DNA of 57,217 nucleotides from a bacterium (GCA_029099845.1 JAQXOT010000025.1:1-57217), one strand, 5' to 3'; positions 7,868-16,555 are shown, numbered from the stretch's first letter. The notes: generated by a model not told the origin, from the letters alone. Made by a program: numbers and translations.

Positions 7868-9052
7868 ATGATGCAGGTGCAAAAGGGACAAGTAAAATAT
7901 AAGGATCGTAGTGATATCATATGTACATATGGTATTAACGATGCGGGAAAACAGTATTATTTTTTGGACGGTGAAAAGTTAAGTAATGGTAATTGCGTAG
8001 CTTCTACGGCATTAGTTGAGGCAATTGATCCTTTGGTTGTAGCGTCAAATATTGGTGTTATTAGTAGTGATGGTGATATTGTAGTTCCTTTTGAAAATAA
8101 GGCAATAAAACCAATTTCTGATAAAGCCATTTTGGTAGAAAAAGCAATCCCAACTACACAAAGTGTTATTGATTCTGTTAATATGCGTAAGGATCCATTA
8201 GCAGCTACAAAATTGGTTACAACTCCTGCAACTATCAAAGATCGAATGAATGCTAAGATGGGTAATGGTGGTCGTTTTATATTTAATGATCAATTTTCTG
8301 AAGCTAGTGTTTTTGATTTAGATGGTAATAATTTGTTAGATAATGAATATTATAGTTTTATTGGTTTAAACAATGGGACTTTATATATGAGTAAGAATAC
8401 TGTTGATTCTGTAATTGATGAGTATAAATTGGGAGAAAGCAAAGAAGAAAAAGCAAGTGATGATGAACTTTTGGATGTTCAAGAAGCAAAAGTTTCTCCA
8501 GAGGTAATTGATAAGGCTATGGAGTCTAGTAATAATGCTCCAGTTACAAAAAGCAGTGAAGAACCAGAAAAATTGTTGCATCCGGTTAGCCCACAAGTTA
8601 TTGATTCTGTTGATGAGTTTAAGGATAGGGATATAGCTAAAGAAAATACTGAATTACCTAAGAAAAGTGATAAGGATACACGTGTGTCATTATTTGAAGG
8701 TTTGAAGTTTGATGATGTTGATAATACTACTAGTGAGCTTAATGCAGATGATACGATTATTGAGGATACCGCTGTTATGCTTTCTAAATTAATTAAGAAA
8801 AATAAAGAGCAACGTGATATGATTAATTCATACCAAACCAAAATGAATGATTTGTTGGCCTTTAAACGTCAAGCCTTTAGTGAAAATCAAAAGTTAATTA
8901 AAGAAAATGAAACTTTAAAAAAGCGTATTGCTTCTTTAGAGTCAGATCTTGCTGTTGACTCTGAAAAATTAGAAAAACTTAGTGCTCAAGTAGCAGGCAA
9001 AGATAATTTAGCTAAGTTATTAGTTGATGCCAAAGATTTATTGGATGAATAG
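7868..9052 (+). CDS. Unknown protein with C-terminal coiled coil
   Basis: I do not recognise this 394-residue protein. It has no signal peptide or membrane helix. The first part (to about residue 190) looks like a beta-rich domain with several near-repeats of the form YxFLDGE, FDLDGNNLLD and ISSDGDIVVP, which loosely suggest WG-like or other beta units. The middle (about 200-290) is acidic, low in complexity and probably disordered. The last 100 residues form a coiled coil with regular Leu spacing. I chose ATG 7868 because a promoter at 7809-7837 would place transcription initiation just upstream. A terminator follows at once, so it is monocistronic. Confidence 0.65.
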   Translation: MMQVQKGQVKYKDRSDIICTYGINDAGKQYYFLDGEKLSNGNCVASTALVEAIDPLVVASNIGVISSDGDIVVPFENKAIKPISDKAILVEKAIPTTQSVIDSVNMRKDPLAATKLVTTPATIKDRMNAKMGNGGRFIFNDQFSEASVFDLDGNNLLDNEYYSFIGLNNGTLYMSKNTVDSVIDEYKLGESKEEKASDDELLDVQEAKVSPEVIDKAMESSNNAPVTKSSEEPEKLLHPVSPQVIDSVDEFKDRDIAKENTELPKKSDKDTRVSLFEGLKFDDVDNTTSELNADDTIIEDTAVMLSKLIKKNKEQRDMINSYQTKMNDLLAFKRQAFSENQKLIKENETLKKRIASLESDLAVDSEKLEKLSAQVAGKDNLAKLLVDAKDLLDE

Positions 9053-9057
9053 TTATT

Positions 9058-9082
9058 AGATGGCTTTTGCCATCTTTTTTTT
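9058..9082 (+). terminator. Rho-independent terminator
   Basis: AGATGGC, loop TTTT, GCCATCT, then eight T residues, just after the stop at 9052. Confidence 0.85.
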
Positions 9083-9378
9083 GTGTATTAATTAGGGTGG
9101 TAATATATTTTTAATTTTCGCATTTAGAGTAAAAAGAATAGTAGTGATTTTAAGGAATTAATGTGATATAATTTAGGCATTAAAGTTTAAGGGGCATAAT
9201 ATATTCTACATGTAATTATATTATTTTATTTAGAAAAAATATTTATTTTTGATGTTTATGTTATTTATTTTAATAAAAATTGTTAAATATAATTTTTTAT
9301 GTTAGAATAGGTTGTGTTTAAATTTCAACATTTTTTTAGTGTTTTTTGATATAATATGTAATTAGATGGAGATGGTTC
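9083..9378 (+). promoter_or_regulatory. Long AT-rich gap with the suf operon promoter
   Basis: This stretch of almost 300 bases has no gene. It contains two TGATATAAT-like sites: TATAAT at 9167-9172 (preceded by TGTGA) and at 9350-9355 (preceded by TTTTTTGA). The second lies 24 bases before the sufC start and is the likelier suf promoter. If the first is used, the transcript would carry an untranslated leader of about 200 bases. I found no recognisable riboswitch, T-box or strong hairpin in it. Confidence 0.45.
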
Positions 9379-10134
9379 ATGATGATGAAAATAAATGATT
9401 TGTGTGTAAAAATTAAAGATACTGATTTGGAAATTCTAAAAGATTTTTCTTTAGATATTGCGCCAGGGGAGATTCATGCGATTATGGGACCTAATGGTGC
9501 TGGTAAGAGTACACTTTCTAAAACTATTATGGGCCATTATAAATATGAAGTTACACGAGGAAATATTTATTTTGATGGTGAAGATATTAAGAATTTGAGT
9601 GTAGATGAGAGAGCTAAGAAAGGTATTTTTCTTTGTATGCAAGATCCTACTGTTATTGAGGGAGTTTCTAATAGTGAGTTTTTACGTACTGCTAGAGGAG
9701 AAATTGCGGGAGAAAAGGTAAATCTTTATACATTTATTAAAGATATGGAAGGTGCAATGAAAAAAGTGCAACTAGATAGTAGTATGTTGCATAGATCATT
9801 AAATTTTGGTTTTAGTGGTGGAGAAAAGAAAAAAAATGAGATATTACAAATGTTATTTTTGAGACCAAAATTTATTATTTTAGATGAGTTAGATTCTGGA
9901 TTAGATGTTGATAGTTTACGAGTAGTTTGTCAAAATATTAATGAGTATTTGAAAGAAAATCCACAAACATCAGTTTTAATAATTACACATTATACAAGAG
10001 TTTTAGAATATATTAAGCCTGATTATGTACATATACTTTCAAATGGAAAAATACAAAAAACTGGTTCTTTTGAATTAGCTTTTGAAATAGAAAAAAATGG
10101 ATATTCTATGATTGGAAATGATATAAATGAATAA
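9379..10134 (+). CDS. sufC: Fe-S cluster assembly ATPase SufC
   Basis: This 251-residue ABC-type ATPase has Walker A GPNGAGKST at residues 37-45, the signature FSGGEKKK near 145 and Walker B FIILDELDSGLD near 165. The DELDSGLD form is characteristic of SufC rather than of transporter ATPases. SufC binds SufB and SufD, and its ATP cycle drives cluster assembly on that scaffold. Three ATG codons stand in a row; the first follows GGAG at normal spacing. It overlaps sufD by 8 bases and opens the operon. Confidence 0.96.
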   Translation: MMMKINDLCVKIKDTDLEILKDFSLDIAPGEIHAIMGPNGAGKSTLSKTIMGHYKYEVTRGNIYFDGEDIKNLSVDERAKKGIFLCMQDPTVIEGVSNSEFLRTARGEIAGEKVNLYTFIKDMEGAMKKVQLDSSMLHRSLNFGFSGGEKKKNEILQMLFLRPKFIILDELDSGLDVDSLRVVCQNINEYLKENPQTSVLIITHYTRVLEYIKPDYVHILSNGKIQKTGSFELAFEIEKNGYSMIGNDINE

Positions 10135-10705
10135 AATATTATATGTATTAGATGACAATAAAAATAATGAATATAAATATAATATTGATGAAGATACTAT
10201 TATTTATCATTTTTCTATTAATAGTAGTAGTGATATTGAGATAAATATAAATAAGGAAAATGTTACTTTGTATTATTATTATGCAAATATAAATTATGAT
10301 GATAATCTTTTTAAAATTAGAATTAATCATTTAGCAAGTAATACTCATAGTGAAGTATTTAATCATGGTGTTAATGTTTATAATAAGAAATTAACTTATT
10401 TTGTTGAGGGTAATGTTCCTAAGACTAGTGATAAATGTATTTGTAATCAAGATAATCAAATTATTAACATGGCAGATGGTAAAAGCACAATATGTCCTAA
10501 TTTATTGATTGATAATTATGATGTTGATAGTAATCATGCAGCATATATTGGAAGTTTTAAAGAGGATACTTTATTTTATATGATGAGTCGTGGTATTTCT
10601 TTCGATGTTGCGAGTAGGTTATTGCTTAATGGTTTTTTGATAAATAGTGATAGTATTGATATTTCTAAAATTACTAAGTTTTTAGATGAAATTGAAAAGA
10701 TTTAG
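10127..10705 (+). CDS. sufD: Short SufD, Fe-S scaffold subunit
   Basis: This 192-residue protein ends like SufD: CPNLLIDNYDVDSNHAAYIGS, then LFYMMSRGISFDVASRLLLNGFL. The His in SNHAA corresponds to the functionally important SufD His. Typical SufD has about 400-430 residues; here most of the N-terminal domain and part of the beta-helix are absent. The frame is clean, the start overlaps sufC and the stop precedes a good ribosome binding site for sufS, so it looks like a real compact form rather than a broken gene. It would form the SufBC(2)D scaffold with SufB and SufC. Confidence 0.85.
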   Translation: MNKILYVLDDNKNNEYKYNIDEDTIIYHFSINSSSDIEININKENVTLYYYYANINYDDNLFKIRINHLASNTHSEVFNHGVNVYNKKLTYFVEGNVPKTSDKCICNQDNQIINMADGKSTICPNLLIDNYDVDSNHAAYIGSFKEDTLFYMMSRGISFDVASRLLLNGFLINSDSIDISKITKFLDEIEKI

Positions 10706-10716
10706 GAGGTGATATC

Positions 10717-11913
10717 TTGCATAAAGAAGATTTCCCAATGTTGGAGGAGGACATCGCTTATTTTGATAATGGAGCAACAACATTAAAACCGAAGAGTGTT
10801 GTTTTAGCAATGGATAAATATTATACTGAACATACATCTAATATTCATCGCGGTGATTATGATGCTGCTATTATTACTAATAAGTTGTATGATGATACTA
10901 GAAAATTAGTTAAAAATTTTGTTAATTGTAATAGCGATAAAGAAGTAATCTTTACTAGTGGAACAACCATGTCTATTAATATGGTAGTTTTTGGTTATAT
11001 GAAAAAGCATTTATCTAAAGGTGATGAGGTATTATTAACCAAAAGTGAGCATGCTTCAAATGTTTTACCATGGATTAGATTGAGTGAGGAAATTGGGATT
11101 GTAATTAAATATATGGACTTATCTAGTGATTATTCTTTATCTGTTGAGAGTGTTGAAAAGGCAATAACTAGTAAAACACGGGTTATTTCAATTGCTCATG
11201 TAACAAATGTTATTGGAGATGTTCGTGATATTGAAACTATTGGTATGATTTGTGCCAGTAAAGGAATTTTGTTTTGTGTAGATGGTGCCCAAAGTGTTCC
11301 ACATATTAAGGTTGATTTTAAAAAAGCCAATATTGATTTTTTAAGTTTTTCTGGTCATAAGATGCTTGGCCCAACTGGGGTTGGTGTTTTGGTAGGAAAA
11401 GAGAGGCTATTAGATGACATGGATCCAATTTGTTATGGCGGTGGGATGAATAGTTATTTTGAAGCTGATAATAGTTATGAGCTTAAGAAAACTCCAGCTA
11501 AATTTGAGGCGGGTACTCCACCAATTGCTGAAGTTATTGGTTTGGGAGAAGCTATTAAATATTTGATGAATATTGGAATGGATAAAATTCATGATTATGA
11601 AGTGGAACTTAAAAAATATTTAGTGGCAGAACTTGAAAAAATACCTAATATTATTTTGTATAATAAAAATTCAGAAAGTGGGATTTTAGCATTTAATGTT
11701 GAAGGTGTTTTTGCTCAAGAAACATCCATTTATTTAAATCATTATCATATCTATGTACGTGCAGGTAATCATTGTACAAAGATGCTTAAAGATAATTTGA
11801 ATGTTAAAAATACAGTTAGAGTTAGTATGTATTTATACAATACTAAAAGTGATATTGATAAGTTAGTTAGTGCATTAAAAAATAGTCAGGATATTTTTAA
11901 GATTGTTATTTAG
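10717..11913 (+). CDS. sufS: Cysteine desulfurase SufS
   Basis: This is a 398-residue PLP enzyme of the class-II (SufS/CsdA) desulfurases. Lys215 in SGHKMLGPTG is the PLP lysine and Cys353 in VRAGNHC is the persulfide-carrying cysteine. It takes sulfur from L-cysteine and passes it to SufU. The start is TTG 10717 behind AGGAGGTGAT at 10704-10713. It lies between sufD and sufU with gaps of about 10 bases, and the pairing with SufU is the usual Bacillota arrangement. Confidence 0.96.
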   Translation: MHKEDFPMLEEDIAYFDNGATTLKPKSVVLAMDKYYTEHTSNIHRGDYDAAIITNKLYDDTRKLVKNFVNCNSDKEVIFTSGTTMSINMVVFGYMKKHLSKGDEVLLTKSEHASNVLPWIRLSEEIGIVIKYMDLSSDYSLSVESVEKAITSKTRVISIAHVTNVIGDVRDIETIGMICASKGILFCVDGAQSVPHIKVDFKKANIDFLSFSGHKMLGPTGVGVLVGKERLLDDMDPICYGGGMNSYFEADNSYELKKTPAKFEAGTPPIAEVIGLGEAIKYLMNIGMDKIHDYEVELKKYLVAELEKIPNIILYNKNSESGILAFNVEGVFAQETSIYLNHYHIYVRAGNHCTKMLKDNLNVKNTVRVSMYLYNTKSDIDKLVSALKNSQDIFKIVI

Positions 11914-11921
11914 GAGTATGT

Positions 11922-12365
11922 ATGGATAGTAATTTAAGAAGAGAAATAATATTGGATAATTATCAAGATCCAATGAATAAGGGGTTATTAAATGATGATA
12001 GTTATTTGAAAGTTAATGCTAGTAGTGAAAATTGTATTGACAATTTAGATTTTATGGTAAAAATAGAAGATAATAAAATTGTTGATATTAGATTTGATGG
12101 GGAGGCTTGTGCTATTAGTACTTCAGCAACTTCAATTATGATTAGATCTTTAATTGGTAAGAGTGTTGAAGAAGTTAGGGCAATTCTTAATAATTATAAA
12201 AATATGATTAATGAGGAAGCATATGATTCTTTAATTTTAGGAGAATTAAACGTTTATGATGAAATTTGTAAACAACCTAATAGAAAAAATTGTGCGCTTA
12301 TTCCATGTAGAGCGATAGAACAAATATTAGAGGTGTTAAATGATGGAGAAAATAAAGACAAATAG
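11922..12365 (+). CDS. sufU: SufU sulfur-transfer protein
   Basis: This 147-residue IscU-fold protein has Cys38, Asp40, Cys63 and Cys124 in the positions of the SufU zinc site (contexts ENCID, EACAIS and KNCALIP). In Gram-positive bacteria SufU accepts sulfur from SufS and passes it to the SufBCD scaffold. The usual NPxCGD motif is changed to SSENCID, but the metal ligands remain. Its end overlaps the next gene by 26 bases. Confidence 0.93.
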   Translation: MDSNLRREIILDNYQDPMNKGLLNDDSYLKVNASSENCIDNLDFMVKIEDNKIVDIRFDGEACAISTSATSIMIRSLIGKSVEEVRAILNNYKNMINEEAYDSLILGELNVYDEICKQPNRKNCALIPCRAIEQILEVLNDGENKDK

Positions 12366-12861
12366 AATAAAACTTGCAGATTTAAGATTTTTTGATGCAG
12401 AGCATAATGGCATTGAATTATCTGATAGTTTATCTAAAGGAATTTTAGTTGATGTTGATGGTAATGGGAATTATAGTAATTTATTTTGTTTAGGAGAAGC
12501 TTATCCAGTATTTAAGAGAGCACCTATTTCAAATGTTACAAGTGGTGGACTTTCCTACGGAACAAAGGTTTATCATGTTTCTAATGAACTAGTTACTGGC
12601 CCTTGTTGGGTTTTAACTTCTTGTGATTTTGCAAAAGTCTTTAAAAATTCGGAAGTTTCTTTAGAAACGTTAGAGAATTATGTATTAGCAGCTGAAGAAT
12701 TCTTTAAAGATCGTATTAGTATTGCAGAAAAAAGAATCAGTAATGGAAAAAATATTGCTAAAATGTCTGGTATTATTAAAAAAGACGAAGAAGCTAGAAA
12801 TTTAATGAATGATTTTTTTGGAGAAAGAGAAAAAGCGGTACAAAAAGTAAAAGAAGACTAG
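12340..12861 (+). CDS. Unknown protein inside the SUF operon
   Basis: I do not recognise this 173-residue soluble protein. It starts within the end of sufU (26-base overlap) and ends 5 bases before sufB, so it must be cotranscribed and probably translationally coupled. The first 100 residues look like a mixed alpha/beta domain with GILVDVDGNGNYSNLFCLGE, YPVFKR and GPCWVLTSCDF. The last 70 are helical and charged. Three Cys are present, two of them close together (GPCWVLTSC). The position suggests a role in cluster assembly or delivery, but no function can be read from the sequence. Confidence 0.75.
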   Translation: MMEKIKTNRIKLADLRFFDAEHNGIELSDSLSKGILVDVDGNGNYSNLFCLGEAYPVFKRAPISNVTSGGLSYGTKVYHVSNELVTGPCWVLTSCDFAKVFKNSEVSLETLENYVLAAEEFFKDRISIAEKRISNGKNIAKMSGIIKKDEEARNLMNDFFGEREKAVQKVKED

Positions 12862-12866
12862 GTGAT

Positions 12867-14183
12867 ATGATGGAAATCAAAGGAATTGATATTAATAAAG
12901 TTAAAACAATTTCTAAAATAAAAGGTGAAGATGACTGGATATTGGATTATAGATTAGATAGCTTTTCAAAGTTTGAGAAATTACAGATGCCTAGTTTTGG
13001 TCCTAAAATTGATTTAAATTTTGAAGAAATAATTTATTATAAGAGAAATCTTCAGGATGATAAAATTCAAAGTGATTGGAATAACGTATTGAAACCGGTT
13101 GTTTCGGAACTAGATGATTTAGGTGTTTTGGAAAGTGAAAAGCATTTAGGTGGTATGGGTGTTCAATATGAAAGTGAAGTAATTTATCATAAAATGCTTG
13201 AAGAATTAGAAAATAAAAAAGTAATTTTTACTTCTATTGAAATGGCAATGAAGGAGTATCCTGATTTAGTTAAGAAGTATTTTGGTAAAATTGTTAATAA
13301 TGGTGAGAATAAGTTTGCGGCTTTAAATGGTGCTGTGTTTAGTGGCGGAAGTTTTATTTATATACCTCCTAATACAACATTAGATAGACCTTTGCAGAGT
13401 TATTTTCGAATTAATAGTAAGAATATGGGACAGTTTGAGAGAACTTTAATTATTGTTGATGATAATAGTAGTTTGCATTATATTGAGGGGTGTACGGCAC
13501 CTACATATAGTGAGTCATCTTTACATGCAGCGGTAGTTGAGATATATGTTGGTAAAAATAGTCATTGTCGTTATTCAACTATTCAAAATTGGGCCCCTAA
13601 TGTCTACAATTTGGTAACTAAAAGGGCTCTTGTTGATGATGGTGGTTCAATGGAATGGATTGATGGAAATATTGGTAGTAAAGTAACTATGAAGTACCCT
13701 TGCTGTGTACTTAAGGGAGATAATTCTTCGGGTACATGTATTACTATTTCGGTTGCTTCTAATGGTCAAGATCAAGATAGTGGGGCTAGAATGATTCATC
13801 TTGGTAAAAATACTAAAAGTAATATTATTTCAAAAAGTATAGCGCGAAATGGTGGTAATGCTACTTATCGGGGAAAAGTTTTAATAAATGCTTCGGCTAA
13901 AAATAGTAGTGCTAATGTAAAATGCGATACTCTTATTTTAGATGCTAAATCTAAAAGTGATACGATTCCGGTAAATGCATGTTTTAATAAAACAAGTAGT
14001 GTTGAGCATGAAGCAACTGTATCAAAAATAAGTGAAGATAATTTATTTTATTTAATGAGTAGAGGTATTTCTAGAGAAAGAGCTATGGAACTGATAGTTT
14101 TAGGCTTTTTAGAGAAGTTTAGAGAAGAGTTACCAATGGAATATGCAGTGGAATTAAATCAACTTATTAAGAGAAATTTATAA
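12867..14183 (+). CDS. sufB: Fe-S cluster scaffold SufB
   Basis: This is a 438-residue SufB, slightly short for the family (about 465). It has the beta-helix core (FIYIPPNTTLDRPLQSYFRI, YIEGCTAPTY) and the C-terminal CDTLILDAKSKSDTIP, where Cys353 corresponds to the essential SufB cysteine, followed by VEHEATVSKISED and FYLMSRGIS. SufB receives sulfur and builds the nascent cluster with SufC and SufD. It is the last gene of the operon and is followed by a terminator. Either ATG 12867 or 12870 could be used. Confidence 0.96.
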   Translation: MMEIKGIDINKVKTISKIKGEDDWILDYRLDSFSKFEKLQMPSFGPKIDLNFEEIIYYKRNLQDDKIQSDWNNVLKPVVSELDDLGVLESEKHLGGMGVQYESEVIYHKMLEELENKKVIFTSIEMAMKEYPDLVKKYFGKIVNNGENKFAALNGAVFSGGSFIYIPPNTTLDRPLQSYFRINSKNMGQFERTLIIVDDNSSLHYIEGCTAPTYSESSLHAAVVEIYVGKNSHCRYSTIQNWAPNVYNLVTKRALVDDGGSMEWIDGNIGSKVTMKYPCCVLKGDNSSGTCITISVASNGQDQDSGARMIHLGKNTKSNIISKSIARNGGNATYRGKVLINASAKNSSANVKCDTLILDAKSKSDTIPVNACFNKTSSVEHEATVSKISEDNLFYLMSRGISRERAMELIVLGFLEKFREELPMEYAVELNQLIKRNL

Positions 14184-14221
14184 ATGTTTTAAACTTGCTT
14201 ATTTAATCTGTTTTGAAATTA

Positions 14222-14258
14222 AAAATGAAATTTTCGTTTAGGGAATTTCATTTTTTCT
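14222..14258 (+). terminator. Terminator of the suf operon
   Basis: AAATGAAATT pairs with AATTTCATTT across a 10-base loop, followed by a T-rich run. Confidence 0.7.
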
Positions 14259-14344
14259 TTTGGATTAAAGGTTTGTTTTGGTATTTTGGTCATTTGAATA
14301 GAATCGGTATATCTAATATTATTTGATTTGAAAGGAGGTGAAGT

Positions 14345-14698
14345 ATGCTAAATCAAGTAGTGTTAGTTGGAAGATTGACACGAGATATAAGAGTTAATAA
14401 AACAGATAAGGGCAAAAAAGTTGCTACTGTTTGTCTTGCTATACCAAGAAGCTTCAAAAATATGGAAGGTACGTATGATACAGACTTTATTGATTGCATA
14501 GCATTTGAAAATATTGCAGAAAATACGGCAGCATATTGTTCTAAAGGTGATATTATTGGTGTAAAAGGTAGAGTACAATCAAGGATTGTTGAAAAGGAGG
14601 AAGGAAAAAAAGAGTACGTTATTGATATAGTTGCTGAAAAAATAACTTTTTTGAGTAATAAAAAAGCTGATGATGCTCAAGTGGAAACAGACAAATAA
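14345..14698 (+). CDS. ssb: Short single-stranded DNA-binding protein
   Basis: This 117-residue OB-fold protein starts MLNQVVLVGRLTRDIRVNKTDKGKKVATV, the standard SSB beginning, and has DFIDCIAFENIAENTAAYCSKGDIIGVKGR. It ends ETDK and lacks both the long linker and the acidic DDDIPF-type tip that recruits repair proteins. It is therefore more like the short, competence- or phage-type SSBs than the main replication SSB, which should be elsewhere. AAAGGAGGTGA provides a strong ribosome binding site. Confidence 0.9.
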   Translation: MLNQVVLVGRLTRDIRVNKTDKGKKVATVCLAIPRSFKNMEGTYDTDFIDCIAFENIAENTAAYCSKGDIIGVKGRVQSRIVEKEEGKKEYVIDIVAEKITFLSNKKADDAQVETDK

Positions 14699-14710
14699 GT
14701 CTGTTTTTAT
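14685..14710 (+). terminator. Terminator overlapping the ssb stop
   Basis: AAACAGAC and GTCTGTTT form an 8-bp stem with a 6-base loop that includes the stop codon, followed by T residues. Confidence 0.8.
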
Positions 14711-14771
14711 TGTGATTTTTTCTTTAAAAAGTAGTTTCTTTATGATACTATTTATTATAATAGGTGATAGT

Positions 14772-16013
14772 ATGTTGGGTAGAAGAATTAGCTTTTTTTT
14801 GATATTGATTAGTGCATTATTAATGTTTTCTGGTATATATATTGAATATGATATATATCAGCAAGAGGAAGATTATTTTATCACTACTAAGAAAAGTTAT
14901 TATCAGCTATTTAATGATAATAAGGATCCTATTGAAGAATTATCACTATCACAGATTGAAAAAGTAGAAGCAGAAGTAAAAAAAATTAATAGACATGATG
15001 AAGAAAAAGGGCAACTAATAAATGAAATAGGAGAACTTAAAAAGTATTTTATATTGAAAGAAGAAATTAATAATAGTTTTCCAAATAAGATTTTAAATTC
15101 AACAGTTGACTTGAATACGATAAGTGAGATTGAGGAAAATTATAGTGACCTTTTACCAAAATATCAAAAGTATTTCGAAGCGGATTTAGTGGAAATAAAA
15201 AATCAAAAAAGTACTATTGATGGTGTATTACTAGAAATAGATGAGTTGTTTGTAGATTTAGAAAAGACTAATTTAAAAGAAAATGTAACAAAAGATCAGG
15301 TAGAAAGTGTTAGAGGAAAATTATCGTTATTAAAGCAACAAGATTTAGTTGAAAATAAAAATAATGAATTGAATAATGCGATTAATATTCTTAATATACG
15401 GGAAGAAGAGGCAAGGAAAAGTAGAGAAGAAAAAATAAGAAATGCTTGGGTTATTTTAAATGTTCCTTATATTAGCCAAAATAATAATAATGTTTTAAAT
15501 GGTTGTGAAGCGGCTTCACTTTTAATGGGGTTACAGTATAAAGGTTATTTGCAATCTATGACGCTACAACAATATGCACTTGATATGCCTAAATCAAAAA
15601 ATAATAATGCTTATGAGGGATTTACACATGATATTTTTGGTCTAGATCCAATGACAATTACACATTGGATAGCACCTAATGCCTTAGCAGAATTTGGAAG
15701 AAATTCTTCCTCTAATCAAAATGTAATAGATGGGACAGGTTATTCACTTGATGATTTAGATAATGAAATTTTAAATAATAATCCTGTAGTTATTTATGCA
15801 ACCAGTTATTTTAAGACTCCAAAAGAATGGATAGAGGGGGCGCCTAGAAATTTACATGTTTTATTGCTTACTGGATATAATAAAATTACACAAGAACAAA
15901 TTGTTACAGATCCATGGACACAGGTAAATGGTAAAAATAAATGGTATTTATCAAAAAGTCAGTTAGAAACTATTTATAATGCTGTTGGTAAAAAGTCGGT
16001 TATAATACGGTAA
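14772..16013 (+). CDS. Membrane-anchored C39-like cysteine peptidase
   Basis: This is a 413-residue protein with an N-terminal membrane helix (about 6-24), a long helical coiled-coil region (about 50-225) and a C-terminal C39-like domain (about 226-413). The catalytic residues appear to be Cys245 in NGCEAASLLM, His362 in NLHVLLLTGY and Asp380 in TDPW. This family (Peptidase_C39_2) comprises secreted, poorly characterised cysteine peptidases. ATG 14772 is preferred because AGGTGA precedes it; the longer frame from 14670 would overlap ssb and its terminator. The coiled coil may place the peptidase at a distance from the membrane. Confidence 0.85.
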   Translation: MLGRRISFFLILISALLMFSGIYIEYDIYQQEEDYFITTKKSYYQLFNDNKDPIEELSLSQIEKVEAEVKKINRHDEEKGQLINEIGELKKYFILKEEINNSFPNKILNSTVDLNTISEIEENYSDLLPKYQKYFEADLVEIKNQKSTIDGVLLEIDELFVDLEKTNLKENVTKDQVESVRGKLSLLKQQDLVENKNNELNNAINILNIREEEARKSREEKIRNAWVILNVPYISQNNNNVLNGCEAASLLMGLQYKGYLQSMTLQQYALDMPKSKNNNAYEGFTHDIFGLDPMTITHWIAPNALAEFGRNSSSNQNVIDGTGYSLDDLDNEILNNNPVVIYATSYFKTPKEWIEGAPRNLHVLLLTGYNKITQEQIVTDPWTQVNGKNKWYLSKSQLETIYNAVGKKSVIIR

Positions 16014-16147
16014 TGGTGTTAGTATAATAATTTGTTATTAATTAGTTAATCTTTATTTTAATATTTATATGAAATTTGGGATAATTTTGTTGGTAAAACT
16101 ATTTTACGATAATTTTTTGTGTTATAATTTTTTTAGGGTGAGATAAT

Positions 16148-16555
16148 GTGGATGTAGTAATTAGGAATTATGATGATGGTGATTTAGATTCATTGAATGA
16201 ATTATTAGTTGATGTTTATGGAATAACTAAAAAAAATGTTTATAATAAGACTAATATTGAGTTAGTAGCGACTATTTCTGATGAGATAGTTGGCTACTTA
16301 ACTATTAATAGATTGTATGATAGTGTATTAGATTGTAAGTATTGTTATGTTAATTATGTGTGTGTAAAGAGTAAATATCGAAATAAAGGTATTGCGACTT
16401 CTTTATTTAATAAGACATTTGAAATTTGTAAAGAAGAAGGGATATCTTATGTTGAGCTGACATCTAATAAATCTAGAGTAGAGGCACATCAGTTATATGA
16501 TAAATTAGGGTTTAATATTAGGAAAACTGATGTTTTTAGAAAGGAAATTTTATGA
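16148..16555 (+). CDS. GNAT-family N-acetyltransferase
   Basis: This is a 135-residue GNAT protein. The acetyl-CoA binding motif is VKSKYRNKGIATSLF (about residues 76-90), followed by the conserved TSNKSRVEAHQLYDKLGF region. The substrate is unknown. The start is GTG 16148, seven bases after an AGGGTGAGA site; an overlapping ATG at 16146 is out of frame and runs straight into a stop. It ends in TGA that overlaps the ATG of the phosphorylase gene, so the two are translationally coupled. Confidence 0.92.
   Translation: MDVVIRNYDDGDLDSLNELLVDVYGITKKNVYNKTNIELVATISDEIVGYLTINRLYDSVLDCKYCYVNYVCVKSKYRNKGIATSLFNKTFEICKEEGISYVELTSNKSRVEAHQLYDKLGFNIRKTDVFRKEIL

Noticed and set aside
10148-10330. Minus-strand frame opposite sufD
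   Set aside because: An Ile-rich low-complexity shadow of AT-rich coding sequence without a ribosome binding site.
10127-10705. sufD as a truncated pseudogene
   Set aside because: Start and stop are tightly fitted to neighbours with good signals, and the conserved C-terminal motifs are intact, so I keep it as a compact gene.
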